A stretch of 64,000 nt of DNA from Saccharothrix algeriensis (GCF_016907655.1 NZ_JAFBCL010000001.1:5924001-5988000); one strand, 5' to 3'. Positions 53,105-61,601 are shown, numbered from the stretch's first letter. Notes: generated by a model from the sequence alone, not told the origin. Numbers and translations: made by a program.

Positions 53105-54229
53105 GTGTCGTCCGATGCTTTGAGCGCAGTGACTTCCGTGGTGGACGAGGTCGTCGCTCCCGGAGCCGCCCAGGTCGATCGCGCGGGGGAGTTCCCCCGG
53201 GAGAGCATCGCCGCGCTGGGCAAAGCGGGCCTGCTGGGCCTGCTGTCCGCCACCGAGGTCGGCGGGGCGGGCGGGTCCCTGGCGGACGCGGCGCAGGTGG
53301 TCGAAGCCCTCGCCGGAGCCTGCGGGTCCACCGCCATGATCGTGCTGATGCACTACTCGGCGACCGCCGCCCTGGAGGCCCACGGCGACGAGGCGACCCG
53401 CCGGTCCATCGCGGCGGGCGAGCACCTGAGCACGCTGGCGTTCTCGGAAGCCGGGTCGCGCAGCCACTTCTGGGCCCCGCTGAGCACGGCGACCGACGCC
53501 GGTGACGGGACCGTCCGGCTGGACGCGCAGAAGAGCTGGGTCACGGCGGCGGGCCACGTCGACAGCTACGTGTGGTCCAGCACGCCGGTGGCCGGGACGG
53601 GTCCGATGACGCTGTGGTCCGTCCCCGCGGCTTCGCCCGGGGTGGCGGTGCGGGGCGGTTTCGACGGGCTCGGCCTGCGGGGCAACGCGTCCTGCCCGGT
53701 CCGCGGCGAAGCGGTCGCGATCCCGAGGAGCGCCATGCTCGGCGACGACGGAGCCGGCCTGGACATCGCGCTGCAGACGATCCTGCCGCGCTTCCTCGTG
53801 CTCAACGCGGCCTTTTCGCTCGGGCTCATGCAGGCGCTGGTGACCGAAGCCGGCGAACACCTCAAGCGCACGGAGCTGCGCCACCTCGGCCAGACCCTGG
53901 CCGACCAGCACCACCAGCGCACCGCCTACGCCCGCCTGCTCACCCGGGCCGACGAGGTCCGCGCCTTCCTCGACGACACCCTCCGGGCCCTCGGGGCCGG
54001 GCGGCCGGACGCCACCCTCCGGGTGCTCCAGGTCAAGGCCGTCGCCGGTGAAGCCGCCGCCGAGGTCGCCGACGGGGTCCTGAAGCTGTGCGGCGGCGCC
54101 GCGTTCCGGAAGGAACTCGGGGTGGAGCGCCACTTCCGCGACGCCTTGGCCGCCCGGGTCATGGCGCCGACCACCGAGGCGCTGCGCGACTTCGTCGGGC
54201 GCGCCGCCCTCGGCTTACCGCTGTTCTAG
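53105..54229 (+). CDS. Acyl-CoA-dehydrogenase-fold flavoprotein (SfnB/DszC-like)
   Basis: 374 residues from a GTG with GAGGTGG upstream. It has the three-part acyl-CoA dehydrogenase fold: FPRESIAALGKAGLLGLLSATEVGGAGGSLADAAQVVEALA, a flavin/substrate stretch LAFSEAGSRSHFWAP (in place of the usual TExxxGSD), SWVTAAGHVDSYVWSS, and a C-terminal helical part with LKLCGGAAFRKELGVERHFRDALAARVMAP. The last block matches the sulfur-acquisition and desulfurisation monooxygenase branch (SfnB, DszC) at least as well as true dehydrogenases. It may oxygenate a small thio- or other substrate using a reduced flavin. First gene of a three-gene operon. Confidence 0.78.
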   Translation: MSSDALSAVTSVVDEVVAPGAAQVDRAGEFPRESIAALGKAGLLGLLSATEVGGAGGSLADAAQVVEALAGACGSTAMIVLMHYSATAALEAHGDEATRRSIAAGEHLSTLAFSEAGSRSHFWAPLSTATDAGDGTVRLDAQKSWVTAAGHVDSYVWSSTPVAGTGPMTLWSVPAASPGVAVRGGFDGLGLRGNASCPVRGEAVAIPRSAMLGDDGAGLDIALQTILPRFLVLNAAFSLGLMQALVTEAGEHLKRTELRHLGQTLADQHHQRTAYARLLTRADEVRAFLDDTLRALGAGRPDATLRVLQVKAVAGEAAAEVADGVLKLCGGAAFRKELGVERHFRDALAARVMAPTTEALRDFVGRAALGLPLF

Positions 54230-54250
54230 CCGGACGAGGAGACACCAGCG

Positions 54251-55102
54251 ATGACGTTCATTCTCGGCGCAGTGGCCTACGACCCGAAGGTCGTCACCAT
54301 CTGGGGAGGGTTCCGGTCCTGGCTCCAGGCGCGCGGCCTGCCGTTCGACTTCGTCCTCTACTCCCACTACGAGCGCCAGGTCGAAGACCTCGTCGCCGGC
54401 CGGATCCACGGGGCGTGGAACTCGCCGCTGGCCTGGATCCGCGCCGAGCGGCTCGCCAAGGCCGCGGGCCGGAGCCTGCGCCCGCTGGTCATGCGCGACA
54501 CCGACCGCGACCTGCACTCGCTGATCCTGGTTCGAGCGGACTCCTCCTGGGAGAAGGTCTCCGACCTCGAGGGCGGCACCGTGGCGCTGGGCGCCGTCGA
54601 CTCCCCGCAGGCCACCCTCGTGCCGCGCTCCTTCGTGCGCGAGGCCGGGTTGACGCCCGGCCGGAACGTCACCGTCCGGCGCTTCGACGTCGGGGTCGGC
54701 CTGCACGGCGACCACATCGGCGGCGAGCGCGACGCGGCGCGCGCCCTGCTCGCGGGCGAAGTCGACGCAGCCGCCATCATCGACGTCAACCACCTGCTCT
54801 TCAGCCGCGAAGGCACGCTGCCGCCGGGGAGCACCCGCATCCTCGCCCAGACGCCCCCCTACGACCACTGCAACCTCAGCGTCGTCGACACCGCGCCGGC
54901 GGAACTCGCCGACAAGCTCGGCGAACTGCTGCTGTCCATGTCCTACACCGAACCCGAGGTGCGGCCGCTGTTCGACCTGGAGGGGTTGACGGCGTGGCAC
55001 GAAGGGCGCAGCACCGGCTACGCCCTGCTGGACGCCGCCGTCGACGAGGAGGGCTTCTACAGCGCCGAGGGAGAGGTCACCGCGCGGGAGTACAAGCCAT
55101 GA
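54251..55102 (+). CDS. PhnD-like binding-protein fold without signal peptide
   Basis: 283 residues from an ATG with GAGGAG nine bases upstream. The sequence reads as a type II periplasmic-binding-protein fold (LGAVAYDPKVVTIWGGFRSWLQA, GRIHGAWNSPLAWI, LEGGTVALGAVDSPQATLVP, AAIIDVNHLLF) of the PhnD/phosphonate branch. There is no signal peptide or lipobox, and the start is firm, so it should be cytosolic. It could be a ligand sensor or an enzyme-like or chaperone partner rather than a transport subunit. It lies 21 bases after the flavoprotein gene and overlaps the next gene by ATGA. Function unknown. Confidence 0.72.
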   Translation: MTFILGAVAYDPKVVTIWGGFRSWLQARGLPFDFVLYSHYERQVEDLVAGRIHGAWNSPLAWIRAERLAKAAGRSLRPLVMRDTDRDLHSLILVRADSSWEKVSDLEGGTVALGAVDSPQATLVPRSFVREAGLTPGRNVTVRRFDVGVGLHGDHIGGERDAARALLAGEVDAAAIIDVNHLLFSREGTLPPGSTRILAQTPPYDHCNLSVVDTAPAELADKLGELLLSMSYTEPEVRPLFDLEGLTAWHEGRSTGYALLDAAVDEEGFYSAEGEVTAREYKP

Positions 55103-56298
55103 GCAACGGCATCCTGGACCTGGAGGAGCTCGGCTTCGAACGGGGCGCGCACCTGCTCGTCCAGCAGGCCCTCAAGAACGTGCGCCCCGGCGGGGAACTC
55201 GGTGTCACGGGCGCGGACCCGGCGCTCGTGGTGCACCTGGAAGCCTGGTGCCGCCAGAACGGCCACCGCGTGCGCCAAGCGCTCGACACCGACTTCGGCG
55301 TCCGCGCCTGGGTCGTCCGCGGCCGAGCGGACCTGGACCGCTGGGCGGACGCCCGGCGCGCCGGTGGGGCGGGCGTCGACGGGATCGTGGCGCAGCCGCC
55401 GTCGGACTGGGGCGTGGCCGCGCGCGGCGCCCTGATCGAGAGCGGCGGGCCGCGGACCCCGTTCGACATCACCCACCGCGACGTGGTGTGGGCCGAGATC
55501 GCCCCGGCCCTGTACGCCAACGCCACCGCGAGCCAGTGGGACCCCGCCAAGGAAGTGCGGTGGGACGCCGAGTTCACGCTGCCCGACGAGATCGAGAGCG
55601 CCGTCGTCCAGGTGATGACCTACCTCATCGAGAACGAGCAGGCCGCCCTCGTCATCCCCGCCCAGCTGCTCGCCCGCGTCCACCCGCACTTCCGCGAGGT
55701 GCTGCAGCTGCTCGCCGTGCAGGCGGCCGACGAGGCGCGCCACATGGAGGTCTTCACCCGCAGGGCGCTGCTGCGCCGCGACGAGATGGGGACCTCGGCG
55801 GTCAGCGGCCGGGAGTCCCTGGCCACGCTGCTGACCGAGGCCGACTTCTCCATGGCCTCCTTCCTGCTGTCCGTCCTGGGCGAGGGGAGCTTCCTGAACC
55901 TGCTGGACTTCCTGGACAAGAACGCGCCCGACCCCGTCACCAGGCAGGTCACCCGCCTGGCCCGCCGGGACGAGGCGCGCCACGTCGCCTTCGGGGTGGC
56001 CCACCTGCAGCACCAGGCCGAACTCGACCCCACCGTGCGCCACCGCCTGCGCGCCGCGGTCGAACGCCGCTACAGCGCGCTGGTGGACACCGCCGGCCTC
56101 AACCAGGACGTCTTCGACTCCCTGGTCGTCCTGGCGGCGGGCCGCTGGACCCCGGAAGCGGTCGGCAAGGGGTACGACGCCGTCATGAAGCTCCAGTCCG
56201 AAATGGACGACGGCAGGCAGCGGCGCCTGGTCCACCTCGGTTTCCCGTCCGACGAAGCCGCCGACCTCTCGGCGCTGCACACCCGCAACTTCATGTGA
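55099..56298 (+). CDS. TusA-like domain fused to ferritin-like diiron domain
   Basis: 399 residues. Residues 1-60 follow the TusA/SirA fold pattern (ILDLEELGF…LLVQQALKNVRPGGELGVTGADP…HLEAWCRQNGHRV), but the sulfur-carrying CPxP motif is replaced by FERG; Cys51 is the only nearby Cys. Residues ~120-390 are a ferritin-like four-helix bundle with two EARH motifs (ADEARHMEVF ~212 and RDEARHVAFG ~292) and upstream Glu residues in IENEQAALV, as in AurF-type diiron oxygenases. The fusion suggests O2-dependent chemistry on a bound or carried substrate. It is translationally coupled to the PhnD-like gene. I know of no characterised example of this fusion. Confidence 0.75.
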   Translation: MSNGILDLEELGFERGAHLLVQQALKNVRPGGELGVTGADPALVVHLEAWCRQNGHRVRQALDTDFGVRAWVVRGRADLDRWADARRAGGAGVDGIVAQPPSDWGVAARGALIESGGPRTPFDITHRDVVWAEIAPALYANATASQWDPAKEVRWDAEFTLPDEIESAVVQVMTYLIENEQAALVIPAQLLARVHPHFREVLQLLAVQAADEARHMEVFTRRALLRRDEMGTSAVSGRESLATLLTEADFSMASFLLSVLGEGSFLNLLDFLDKNAPDPVTRQVTRLARRDEARHVAFGVAHLQHQAELDPTVRHRLRAAVERRYSALVDTAGLNQDVFDSLVVLAAGRWTPEAVGKGYDAVMKLQSEMDDGRQRRLVHLGFPSDEAADLSALHTRNFM

Positions 56299-56411
56299 CC
56301 GCGGTGGGCGCCGCACCCCACGACGCGCCGCGCCCAGGGAGCCCGCTCCGACCGGGCCCGAGCGGATCGGCCCGGGGTCGGGTGGGGGCGGCCCCGTCGG
56401 CCGCCGGGTGA

Positions 56412-56459
56412 CGACGCGGGTCGCCCGTGGCTCAACAGCGCCACGGGCGACCCGCGTCG
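56412..56459 (+). terminator. Very strong terminator of the flavoprotein operon
   Basis: A perfect 20-bp stem (CGACGCGGGTCGCCCGTGGC and its complement) with an 8-base loop, 114 bases after the last gene. It separates this operon from the peptide operon that follows. Confidence 0.85.
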
Positions 56460-56946
56460 ACGGCGACCGCCACCGCGGCGGACGGGGCCGCGGCCCCGGT
56501 CCGCCCGGTGGCGCGGCCCGCCGCCGGGAAATCGGCGTCGGTCGCGAAACCCCCGGCTCGGGAATGCCCGGGGCCGCCTCGCCCCCCGCAGACGAGAGCC
56601 GCGCCGGTTCCCGGATCTTGGAGCCGATGTGGCGGGGTGATCCATTTCCACGGCATATCCACGTGCCCGTTGTCGTATGTCGGCGCGCCGCGCGGCATTC
56701 CCATTATTCCAGCGTCAATGGCATCCCTTGACACCGCACAGGAGCTTCGCTAGGAAGGTCTGGTGTCCGCGGTGAAATCGGGCACAGGGGACTGGGGTTG
56801 ATGTGACGGGCGGTTGACGCTCTTTTTCGACGTGCTCGTCGCCGGCCGGCCGAGCGGTGCCCGAGGCCGGCGCCCCGATCGCCGCCCCCTCTCCTGCCGC
56901 GCCGTGTTCGCGGTGTGCTCCCGAGCCGGTGGAGGAGGTGAAGACG
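56460..56946. other. Leader region of the peptide operon
   Basis: About 490 bases with no gene. It holds the promoter at 56728-56756 and, from there, a ~180-base untranslated leader before the peptide gene. AT-rich sequence lies just upstream of the promoter (56690-56725), including TTCCA and AATGG half-sites. Confidence 0.5.
56728..56756 (+). promoter_or_regulatory. Promoter of the peptide/PqqD-HO operon
   Basis: A consensus TTGACA (56728-56733) and TAGGAA (56751-56756) with a 17-base spacer. The -10 is weaker than the -35. Confidence 0.5.
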
Positions 56947-57018
56947 ATGACCATCACCATCAAGAAGGTGGAGAAGCCCGAGGTCAGCAAGGTGCGTGGC
57001 GCCGTGCTGTGCGGCTGA
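56947..57018 (+). CDS. 23-residue candidate RiPP precursor peptide
   Basis: A tiny gene with a textbook ribosome site (GGAGGAGGTGAAG before the ATG). The peptide begins MTITIKKVEKP and ends VRGAVLCG, with one Cys as the next-to-last residue. The first part is charged and amphipathic, like a short leader; the last few residues look like a core. It is the first gene downstream of the promoter, is followed by a hairpin, and precedes a gene whose product starts with a PqqD-like peptide-recognition fold. Peptide, recognition-domain enzyme and exporter is the layout of a RiPP operon. A regulatory upstream frame is the main alternative. Confidence 0.65.
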   Translation: MTITIKKVEKPEVSKVRGAVLCG

Positions 57019-57043
57019 CCGCTCGCGGTGCTGAGTTGTAGCA

Positions 57044-57076
57044 GCACGGCCGGCGTCTCCGGGGCGCCGGCCGTGC
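57044..57076 (+). terminator. Attenuator hairpin between peptide gene and enzyme gene
   Basis: GCACGGCCGGCG and CGCCGGCCGTGC form a perfect 12-bp stem with a 9-base loop, 25 bases after the peptide stop and 41 before the next start. Partial termination here would give more peptide than enzyme, as in known RiPP operons. Confidence 0.65.
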
Positions 57077-57117
57077 CCACCCCGCCATTCGGCGCTCCCA
57101 CCGGCACGGAGAACACC

Positions 57118-58134
57118 ATGACAGTCCGGCAAGAGGATATTTCCTACAAACCGCAGCTGCGGCACTGCACGTTCTTCGTGCCCCACCGCGGCGGCACCAC
57201 CCTGATGATCGTCGGGGACCAGCACTTCGAGATCGAGCAGCAGGGGTCCGACTTCAAGGCGTTCCTCAACTTCAAGCGCTACCTGGACGGGCGGCACACC
57301 ATCGCCGAGATCTCGGCCATCACCGGGGTGAGCGTCCAGGACGCCCTCGGGATCGTGAACAGCTTCGCCGAGCAGGGGTTGCTGCGCGACGAGAACCCCG
57401 CTCTCGACCGGATTCCGGTGGACGCGTTCATCAAGCAGGTGGACAAGTCCACCGCGATGTGGGCCGAGCAGATCGGCTACCACCGCCTGTGGTCCGGGCT
57501 GGAGAACCACGACTACCGCAAAGAGGTCTTCCTGGGGTTGATCCTGGAGACCTACCACTACATCAACTCGGCGAGCCGGCACATCTCCACGGCCATCGCG
57601 CACTGCACCGACCCCGGGTGGAAGCACCTGCTCTCCGAGTACCTCAGCGAGGAGTACAACCACGCGTGGATGGCCCGGGACAGCCTCGTGCGCATGGGGT
57701 TGAGCAAGGCCGAGGTCGAGAACGCCCACCCGCTGATCGGCACCTGGTCGCTGGTGAACAACCTGTGCGAGATCGCCCGGCAGGACACCCTGGGCTACCT
57801 GGCCTGCACCAAGCTGTTCGAGGCGCGCGGCGCCGAGTCGCTGGAGGGCGCCTCGACGCTGCAACGGCTCGCCGTCGAGTACGGCTACCCCGAGGACTGC
57901 CTGCAGCCGCTGGTCTCCCACGTGGAGGAGGACGTCGAGGCCAACCACACCGGTCTGCTGGAAGAGGCGCTGGAGGGCCGCGGCCACGTCGCCGCCGACC
58001 GCGCGCACCGGGCCGTGAACAACCTGCACGACCTGAAGCACTCGTTCGACCAGTACAGCGACAACATCATCCTGTACTACTCCGACATCTCCAACTACAT
58101 CCCCCGGCTGAAGGTCGACTACTTCAGCCTGTGA
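57118..58134 (+). CDS. PqqD-like recognition domain fused to heme-oxygenase-like diiron enzyme (PqqC/TenA fold)
   Basis: 338 residues from the ATG at 57118 (GGAG upstream). Residues ~10-93 look like a PqqD/RRE winged helix (GTTLMIVGDQHFEIEQQGSDF, YLDGRHTIAEISAITGVS, VNSFAEQGLL). Residues ~100-335 have the all-helical heme-oxygenase-like fold of PqqC, TenA and the HDO diiron oxidases: E144-x2-H147 in LETYHYIN, E179-x2-H182 in EEYNHAWM, and H268…D272…H277 in HVEEDVEANH, a credible diiron ligand set. It probably binds the 23-residue peptide through the first domain and oxidises it with O2 through the second. It is cytosolic and upstream of an MFS exporter gene. The reaction is unknown. Confidence 0.8.
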   Translation: MTVRQEDISYKPQLRHCTFFVPHRGGTTLMIVGDQHFEIEQQGSDFKAFLNFKRYLDGRHTIAEISAITGVSVQDALGIVNSFAEQGLLRDENPALDRIPVDAFIKQVDKSTAMWAEQIGYHRLWSGLENHDYRKEVFLGLILETYHYINSASRHISTAIAHCTDPGWKHLLSEYLSEEYNHAWMARDSLVRMGLSKAEVENAHPLIGTWSLVNNLCEIARQDTLGYLACTKLFEARGAESLEGASTLQRLAVEYGYPEDCLQPLVSHVEEDVEANHTGLLEEALEGRGHVAADRAHRAVNNLHDLKHSFDQYSDNIILYYSDISNYIPRLKVDYFSL

Positions 58135-58201
58135 CGCCACCTCCGCCGGTCGGCCCCGCCGCCGGGGAGGCCGACCGGCCCCGCCTCGGTATCGGAGCAG
58201 G

Positions 58202-59407
58202 ATGGGAACGCGGTTCTGGCGCGCGTTCGGCGCGTACTCGGTCAACGCGGTGGGCGACGAGTTCTACGCCCTCGCCCTACCGCTGGTGCTGCTGGGGATC
58301 GGCTACTCCGCGGCGTCGGCCACCTTCCTCCGCGCGGTCGTCGTGGGGTCCACGGTGGCCGCGGGCTTCCTGATCGGGTACGTGGTGGACCGGCACGCCC
58401 CCGACCGGCTGCTCACCGCGTCCTACCTCGGCTCGGCGGCGGCCTTGGGCGCCGCGGTGGCCGCCATCGCCGCGGGGGCCGACGGGTACCTGGTGTGCCT
58501 GTTCGCCGGCGGGGCGCTGGGGCTGATGGCCGCGCTGTCCGCGGCGGGGATGGACGCGGGCGTCCCCCGGCTCGTCGGCGCGCCCGACCGGGTGCCGCGG
58601 GGCTACTCGCTGGTGGAGTCGGCCCGCACGGCCGCGGTGATCCTCGGTCCGGCCGCCGCCGGCGTGGCGGCGGCCTCGCGCGACCTCGCGGTGGTGGTCG
58701 GGATCGCGGCCACCGCGTTCGCGCTGGCCGCGGGACTGGGCTGGAACCGGCGTGCGCCCGCGCCCGCGCGGCGCTCTCCCGCCCCGGCCTGGCAGCAGAT
58801 CGCGCAGGGACTGCGCGCCGTGGTGCGCCGGCGCAGGCTGCGCCTCGGTATCACGCTGAGCCTGCTGGTCAACGTGACGCTCGGGGCCGAGCAACCGCTG
58901 TTCCTCGCCCGCATGGTCCAGGACTTCGCGCTGTCCCCGGCCACGACGTCCGCGGTGGTCGTGACCGCGGGCGTCGTGGCCGTTGCCGCTTCGCTCGTGC
59001 TCGCGCGGTGGGCGACCACGACATCGCCGCGGCGCGTGATGCTCGGCGCGGTGGCGGTCATCGCCCTGTGCGCGATCGGCGTCGGGGCCGTCGACCACCC
59101 CTGGGTGGTCGCGGCCCTGTACTGCGCCCTGTCGGCCGCGACCGTCTGCTACACCGTGCACTGGCGGACCTACCGCCAGGGCATCGTGGAACCCGAGCTG
59201 CTCGGCCGGGTCTCGGCCACTTCGCGGAGCCTCGCCTACTCGGGCGTGGTGGTCGGAGCGGTCGTCGTCGGCGCCCTCCAACAGGGCGGGGCGGCGACCG
59301 GCGCCCTGCTCGTCGCCGGAGGCGTCCTGTGCGCTGCCGGCGTCGCCGCCGTCACCGTCGCCGTTCAGCGTGCGGACAGGGCCGTCGCACCGGGCAGTGC
59401 GGCATGA
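58202..59407 (+). CDS. Major facilitator superfamily exporter
   Basis: 401 residues from an ATG with GGAGCAGG just upstream. About 11-12 hydrophobic helices, with the cytosolic loop motif DRHAPDRLLTASYLGSA after helix 2 (a variant of the MFS motif A) and QIAQGLRAVVRRRRLRL before the second half, as in drug/natural-product exporters of the EntS-like branch. It follows the diiron enzyme by 67 bases and most likely exports the modified peptide or its fragment. It converges on the DsrE gene; a shared terminator lies between. Confidence 0.87.
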   Translation: MGTRFWRAFGAYSVNAVGDEFYALALPLVLLGIGYSAASATFLRAVVVGSTVAAGFLIGYVVDRHAPDRLLTASYLGSAAALGAAVAAIAAGADGYLVCLFAGGALGLMAALSAAGMDAGVPRLVGAPDRVPRGYSLVESARTAAVILGPAAAGVAAASRDLAVVVGIAATAFALAAGLGWNRRAPAPARRSPAPAWQQIAQGLRAVVRRRRLRLGITLSLLVNVTLGAEQPLFLARMVQDFALSPATTSAVVVTAGVVAVAASLVLARWATTTSPRRVMLGAVAVIALCAIGVGAVDHPWVVAALYCALSAATVCYTVHWRTYRQGIVEPELLGRVSATSRSLAYSGVVVGAVVVGALQQGGAATGALLVAGGVLCAAGVAAVTVAVQRADRAVAPGSAA

Positions 59408-59463
59408 ACCGGTGGAACGCCGCGGTACGCGGACGACGAGCGCTGCCGGCCCATGACGAGGCG

Positions 59464-59493
59464 CCCGGGTGACGCGCGGGCGCATCACCCGGG
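59464..59493. terminator. Bidirectional terminator between MFS and DsrE genes
   Basis: CCCGGGTGA and TCACCCGGG are perfect complements (9 bp) around a 12-base loop, between two converging genes. Confidence 0.65.
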
Positions 59494-59527
59494 ACGGTCT
59501 CCGGTCCAGGCCGCGGGCAGGGCGACT

Positions 59528-59878
59528 TCAGACGCTGATGACCTTGTCCGCCCACAACGTCCACTCGGTCAGCTCCTTCATGGACGACCGGTGGGCGCCT
59601 TGCACGATCCGGTCCTCGCCCAGGCCGCGGGCGTCCATGCAGCTGCCACAACACCCGACTTCCCCGCCCTGGCGGACCAGCGCCGTGGTCATGCTGGCGG
59701 TGTTGTAGTAGCCGTTCGGCGTCTTCTGGCCATCGGCGACGGTCGAGACCGCGTCACCGAACAAGAAGACCTTGACCTCGGTGCCTTCCCGGCGCGCCAC
59801 GTGAGTGGCCCACCGGAGTCCGTTGTAGACGCGCTCGGTGCCGTAAGGCGGGTCGTGCAGCACGAAGAGGACCTTCAT
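59528..59878 (-). CDS. DsrE/DsrF-family sulfur-relay-like protein
   Basis: 116 residues; the ATG at 59878 leaves a proper five-base gap to GGAG, unlike the ATG one codon upstream. The fold is DsrE: MKVLFVLHDPPYGTERVYNGLRWATH, EVKVFLFGDAVSTV, then GEVGCCGSCMDARGL (~85-97) with three cysteines in the position where DsrE/TusD carry the persulfide Cys, ending WTLWADKVISV. Such proteins bind and pass on sulfane sulfur in the cytosol. It is the last gene downstream of the PhnCDE-like importer genes on the same strand, 74 bases after the permease gene. Confidence 0.85.
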   Translation of the reverse strand: MKVLFVLHDPPYGTERVYNGLRWATHVARREGTEVKVFLFGDAVSTVADGQKTPNGYYNTASMTTALVRQGGEVGCCGSCMDARGLGEDRIVQGAHRSSMKELTEWTLWADKVISV

Positions 59879-59952
59879 CATTCTCCTATCCACCGGTGTT
59901 CGGGACGATGCGGGGTCGGCGTCGCGTGCGCGGGTCCGAGCAGCGCTCGACC

Positions 59953-60864
59953 TCAGCGGGTGGCGGCGCCCATGCGGCCGCGCAGGAATCGGGATATCCG
60001 GTCCACGCTCAGGACGAGCACGAGCAACGCGATCATCAGCGTGGCCAGCTCCTCGTACCGGAACAAGCGCATGGAGATGCCCAGCGCCTGGCCGATGCCG
60101 CCGGCGCCGACGAAGCCGATGATGGCGGAGCCCCGGATGTTGCACTCCCACTGGTAGAGCACCAGGGACGCGATGTTGTTGCGGGCTTGGGGGACGATCG
60201 CCAGCACCGCGGTGGCGAGCTTGGTGGCGCCGGTCAGCCGCACCGCCTCGACGGGCGCCGCGTCCACGGCCTCCAGCTGCTCGGAGACCAGCTTCGCCAG
60301 CAGGCCGGCGGCGTGCAGCGAGATGGCGTACACGCCCGCGGCGGGCCCCAGCCCCACCGCGGCGACGAAGACCAGTGCCCACAGCAGTTCCGGGACCGAG
60401 CGGAAGACGGTGGCGGTCCAGCGCGCGGGCAGCGCGAGCCACGCGGGCGCGCCGATGTTGCCCGCCATCGGCAGGGCGAGGGCCAGCCCCATGGCGGTGC
60501 CGAAGAAGAGGGCCGCGATCGAGATCTGCAGCGTCTCGACCACGGCGGCGCCGACCGACCGCAGCAGTTCCCCGTCGGTCCGCGGCGGGAACAGCCCGGC
60601 CAGGATCTCCCGGGCGTTGCCCCACCCCTCGACCAGCGAGGCCGCGCTGACGCCCGTGCCGTGCAGGGACCACGCGACCGAGGCGACGGCCAGGACGAGC
60701 ACCGACCACAGCGTTTTCGAGCGGTGGCGCCGGACCGCGATCCGGTCGACGCCCGCGGGCGATCCGGTGTCGGGGTCGCCGCTCCGGGTGCCGGCGTCCG
60801 CGGTGGCCCCCGCCGCGGCATCGGACCCCGAACGCGCGTGGAGGTCACCGGGTCCGGAGTTCAC
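59953..60864 (-). CDS. PhnE-like ABC importer permease
   Basis: 303 residues; its GTG overlaps the ATPase stop (GTGA). After a ~45-residue polar N-terminus come a first helix (LWSVLVLAVASVAWSL), then helices in PhnE order with the ATPase-docking EAA-like loop EAVRLTGATKLATAVLAIVPQARNNIASL (~195-225) and the PhnE end QWECNIRGSAIIGFVGAGGIGQALGISM. It is a membrane subunit of an importer for phosphonate, phosphite or a similar small anion. Genes are ordered binding protein, ATPase, permease in one operon. Confidence 0.88.
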   Translation of the reverse strand: MNSGPGDLHARSGSDAAAGATADAGTRSGDPDTGSPAGVDRIAVRRHRSKTLWSVLVLAVASVAWSLHGTGVSAASLVEGWGNAREILAGLFPPRTDGELLRSVGAAVVETLQISIAALFFGTAMGLALALPMAGNIGAPAWLALPARWTATVFRSVPELLWALVFVAAVGLGPAAGVYAISLHAAGLLAKLVSEQLEAVDAAPVEAVRLTGATKLATAVLAIVPQARNNIASLVLYQWECNIRGSAIIGFVGAGGIGQALGISMRLFRYEELATLMIALLVLVLSVDRISRFLRGRMGAATR

Positions 60865-61601
60865 GGCCGCGCCTCCGCCCCCTCGTAGACGGCCTCGGCG
60901 TCGCGGTCGGACAACTCGGGGCCGTCGAAGCAGACCCGGCCGTCGCGCAGGGCGATGACGCGGGGGAACTGCCGGGCGATGGCCAGGTCGTGCGTGCTGA
61001 CCACCACCGTCACCCCGTCGGCCGCCCGCAGCGTGCGGATGGCGGCTCGGGCGGTGGCGGGGTCCAGCCCGGACGTCGGCTCGTCGGCCAGCAGCAGGCG
61101 CGGCTCCGAGAGCACCGCCCGCACGAGGGCCACGCGTTGCCGTTGCCCACCGGACAACCTCTCCACCGGGTACCGGAGGAAGGGTCGGATGCCCTGGGCG
61201 TCCGCGAGCGCCTGCACGCGCTGCGCGTAGCGCGTGGGCATGCGACCGCGCAGCACGGCGAACCAGTCCCGCACGCCCCAGTCGGCCGACGTGCCCAGAA
61301 CGGCGTTCGTCTGCGCCGTCAAACCGTGCACCAGGTCGTTGCCCTGCCGCACGACACCGGTGCGGCGGCGGATGAAGCGCAACTCGGAAGCCTTCGCCGG
61401 GTCCTTGCCGCCCACGCTCACGGTGCCCGAGGCGGGGGTGACCGCACCGAGGACGGACCGCAGCAAGGTGGTCTTCCCGGAGCCGGAAGGTCCTAAAAGG
61501 ACGACGTGCTCGGCTTCCCCGATGGTCAGGGTGACGTCGTCGAGCGCCGGGTCCGCGCGGCCGGGGAACGTGGCGGACACGCCGGTGAGTCGGATCTGCA
61601 T
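60861..61601 (-). CDS. PhnC-like ABC importer ATPase
   Basis: 246 residues. Walker A LLGPSGSGKTTLLRS (~34-46), signature LSGGQRQRVALVRAV (~145), Walker B LLLADEPTSGLDP and switch VVVSTHDLAIAR are all intact. FIRRRTGVVRQGNDLVHGLTAQTNAVLG is the PhnC-type Q-loop region. It powers the permease it overlaps by four bases and lies 57 bases after the binding-protein gene. Substrate specificity is set elsewhere. Confidence 0.92.
   Translation of the reverse strand: MQIRLTGVSATFPGRADPALDDVTLTIGEAEHVVLLGPSGSGKTTLLRSVLGAVTPASGTVSVGGKDPAKASELRFIRRRTGVVRQGNDLVHGLTAQTNAVLGTSADWGVRDWFAVLRGRMPTRYAQRVQALADAQGIRPFLRYPVERLSGGQRQRVALVRAVLSEPRLLLADEPTSGLDPATARAAIRTLRAADGVTVVVSTHDLAIARQFPRVIALRDGRVCFDGPELSDRDAEAVYEGAEARP

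Noticed and set aside
53105..54229. Ordinary fatty-acid beta-oxidation acyl-CoA dehydrogenase
   Set aside because: The usual TExxxGSD substrate motif is altered and no other beta-oxidation genes are nearby; SfnB/DszC-like is a better fit, though not proven.
56427..56753. A ~108-codon plus frame between the terminator and the peptide gene
   Set aside because: It starts inside the terminator stem, has Ala/Pro-rich shadow composition and no ribosome site, and overlaps the promoter.
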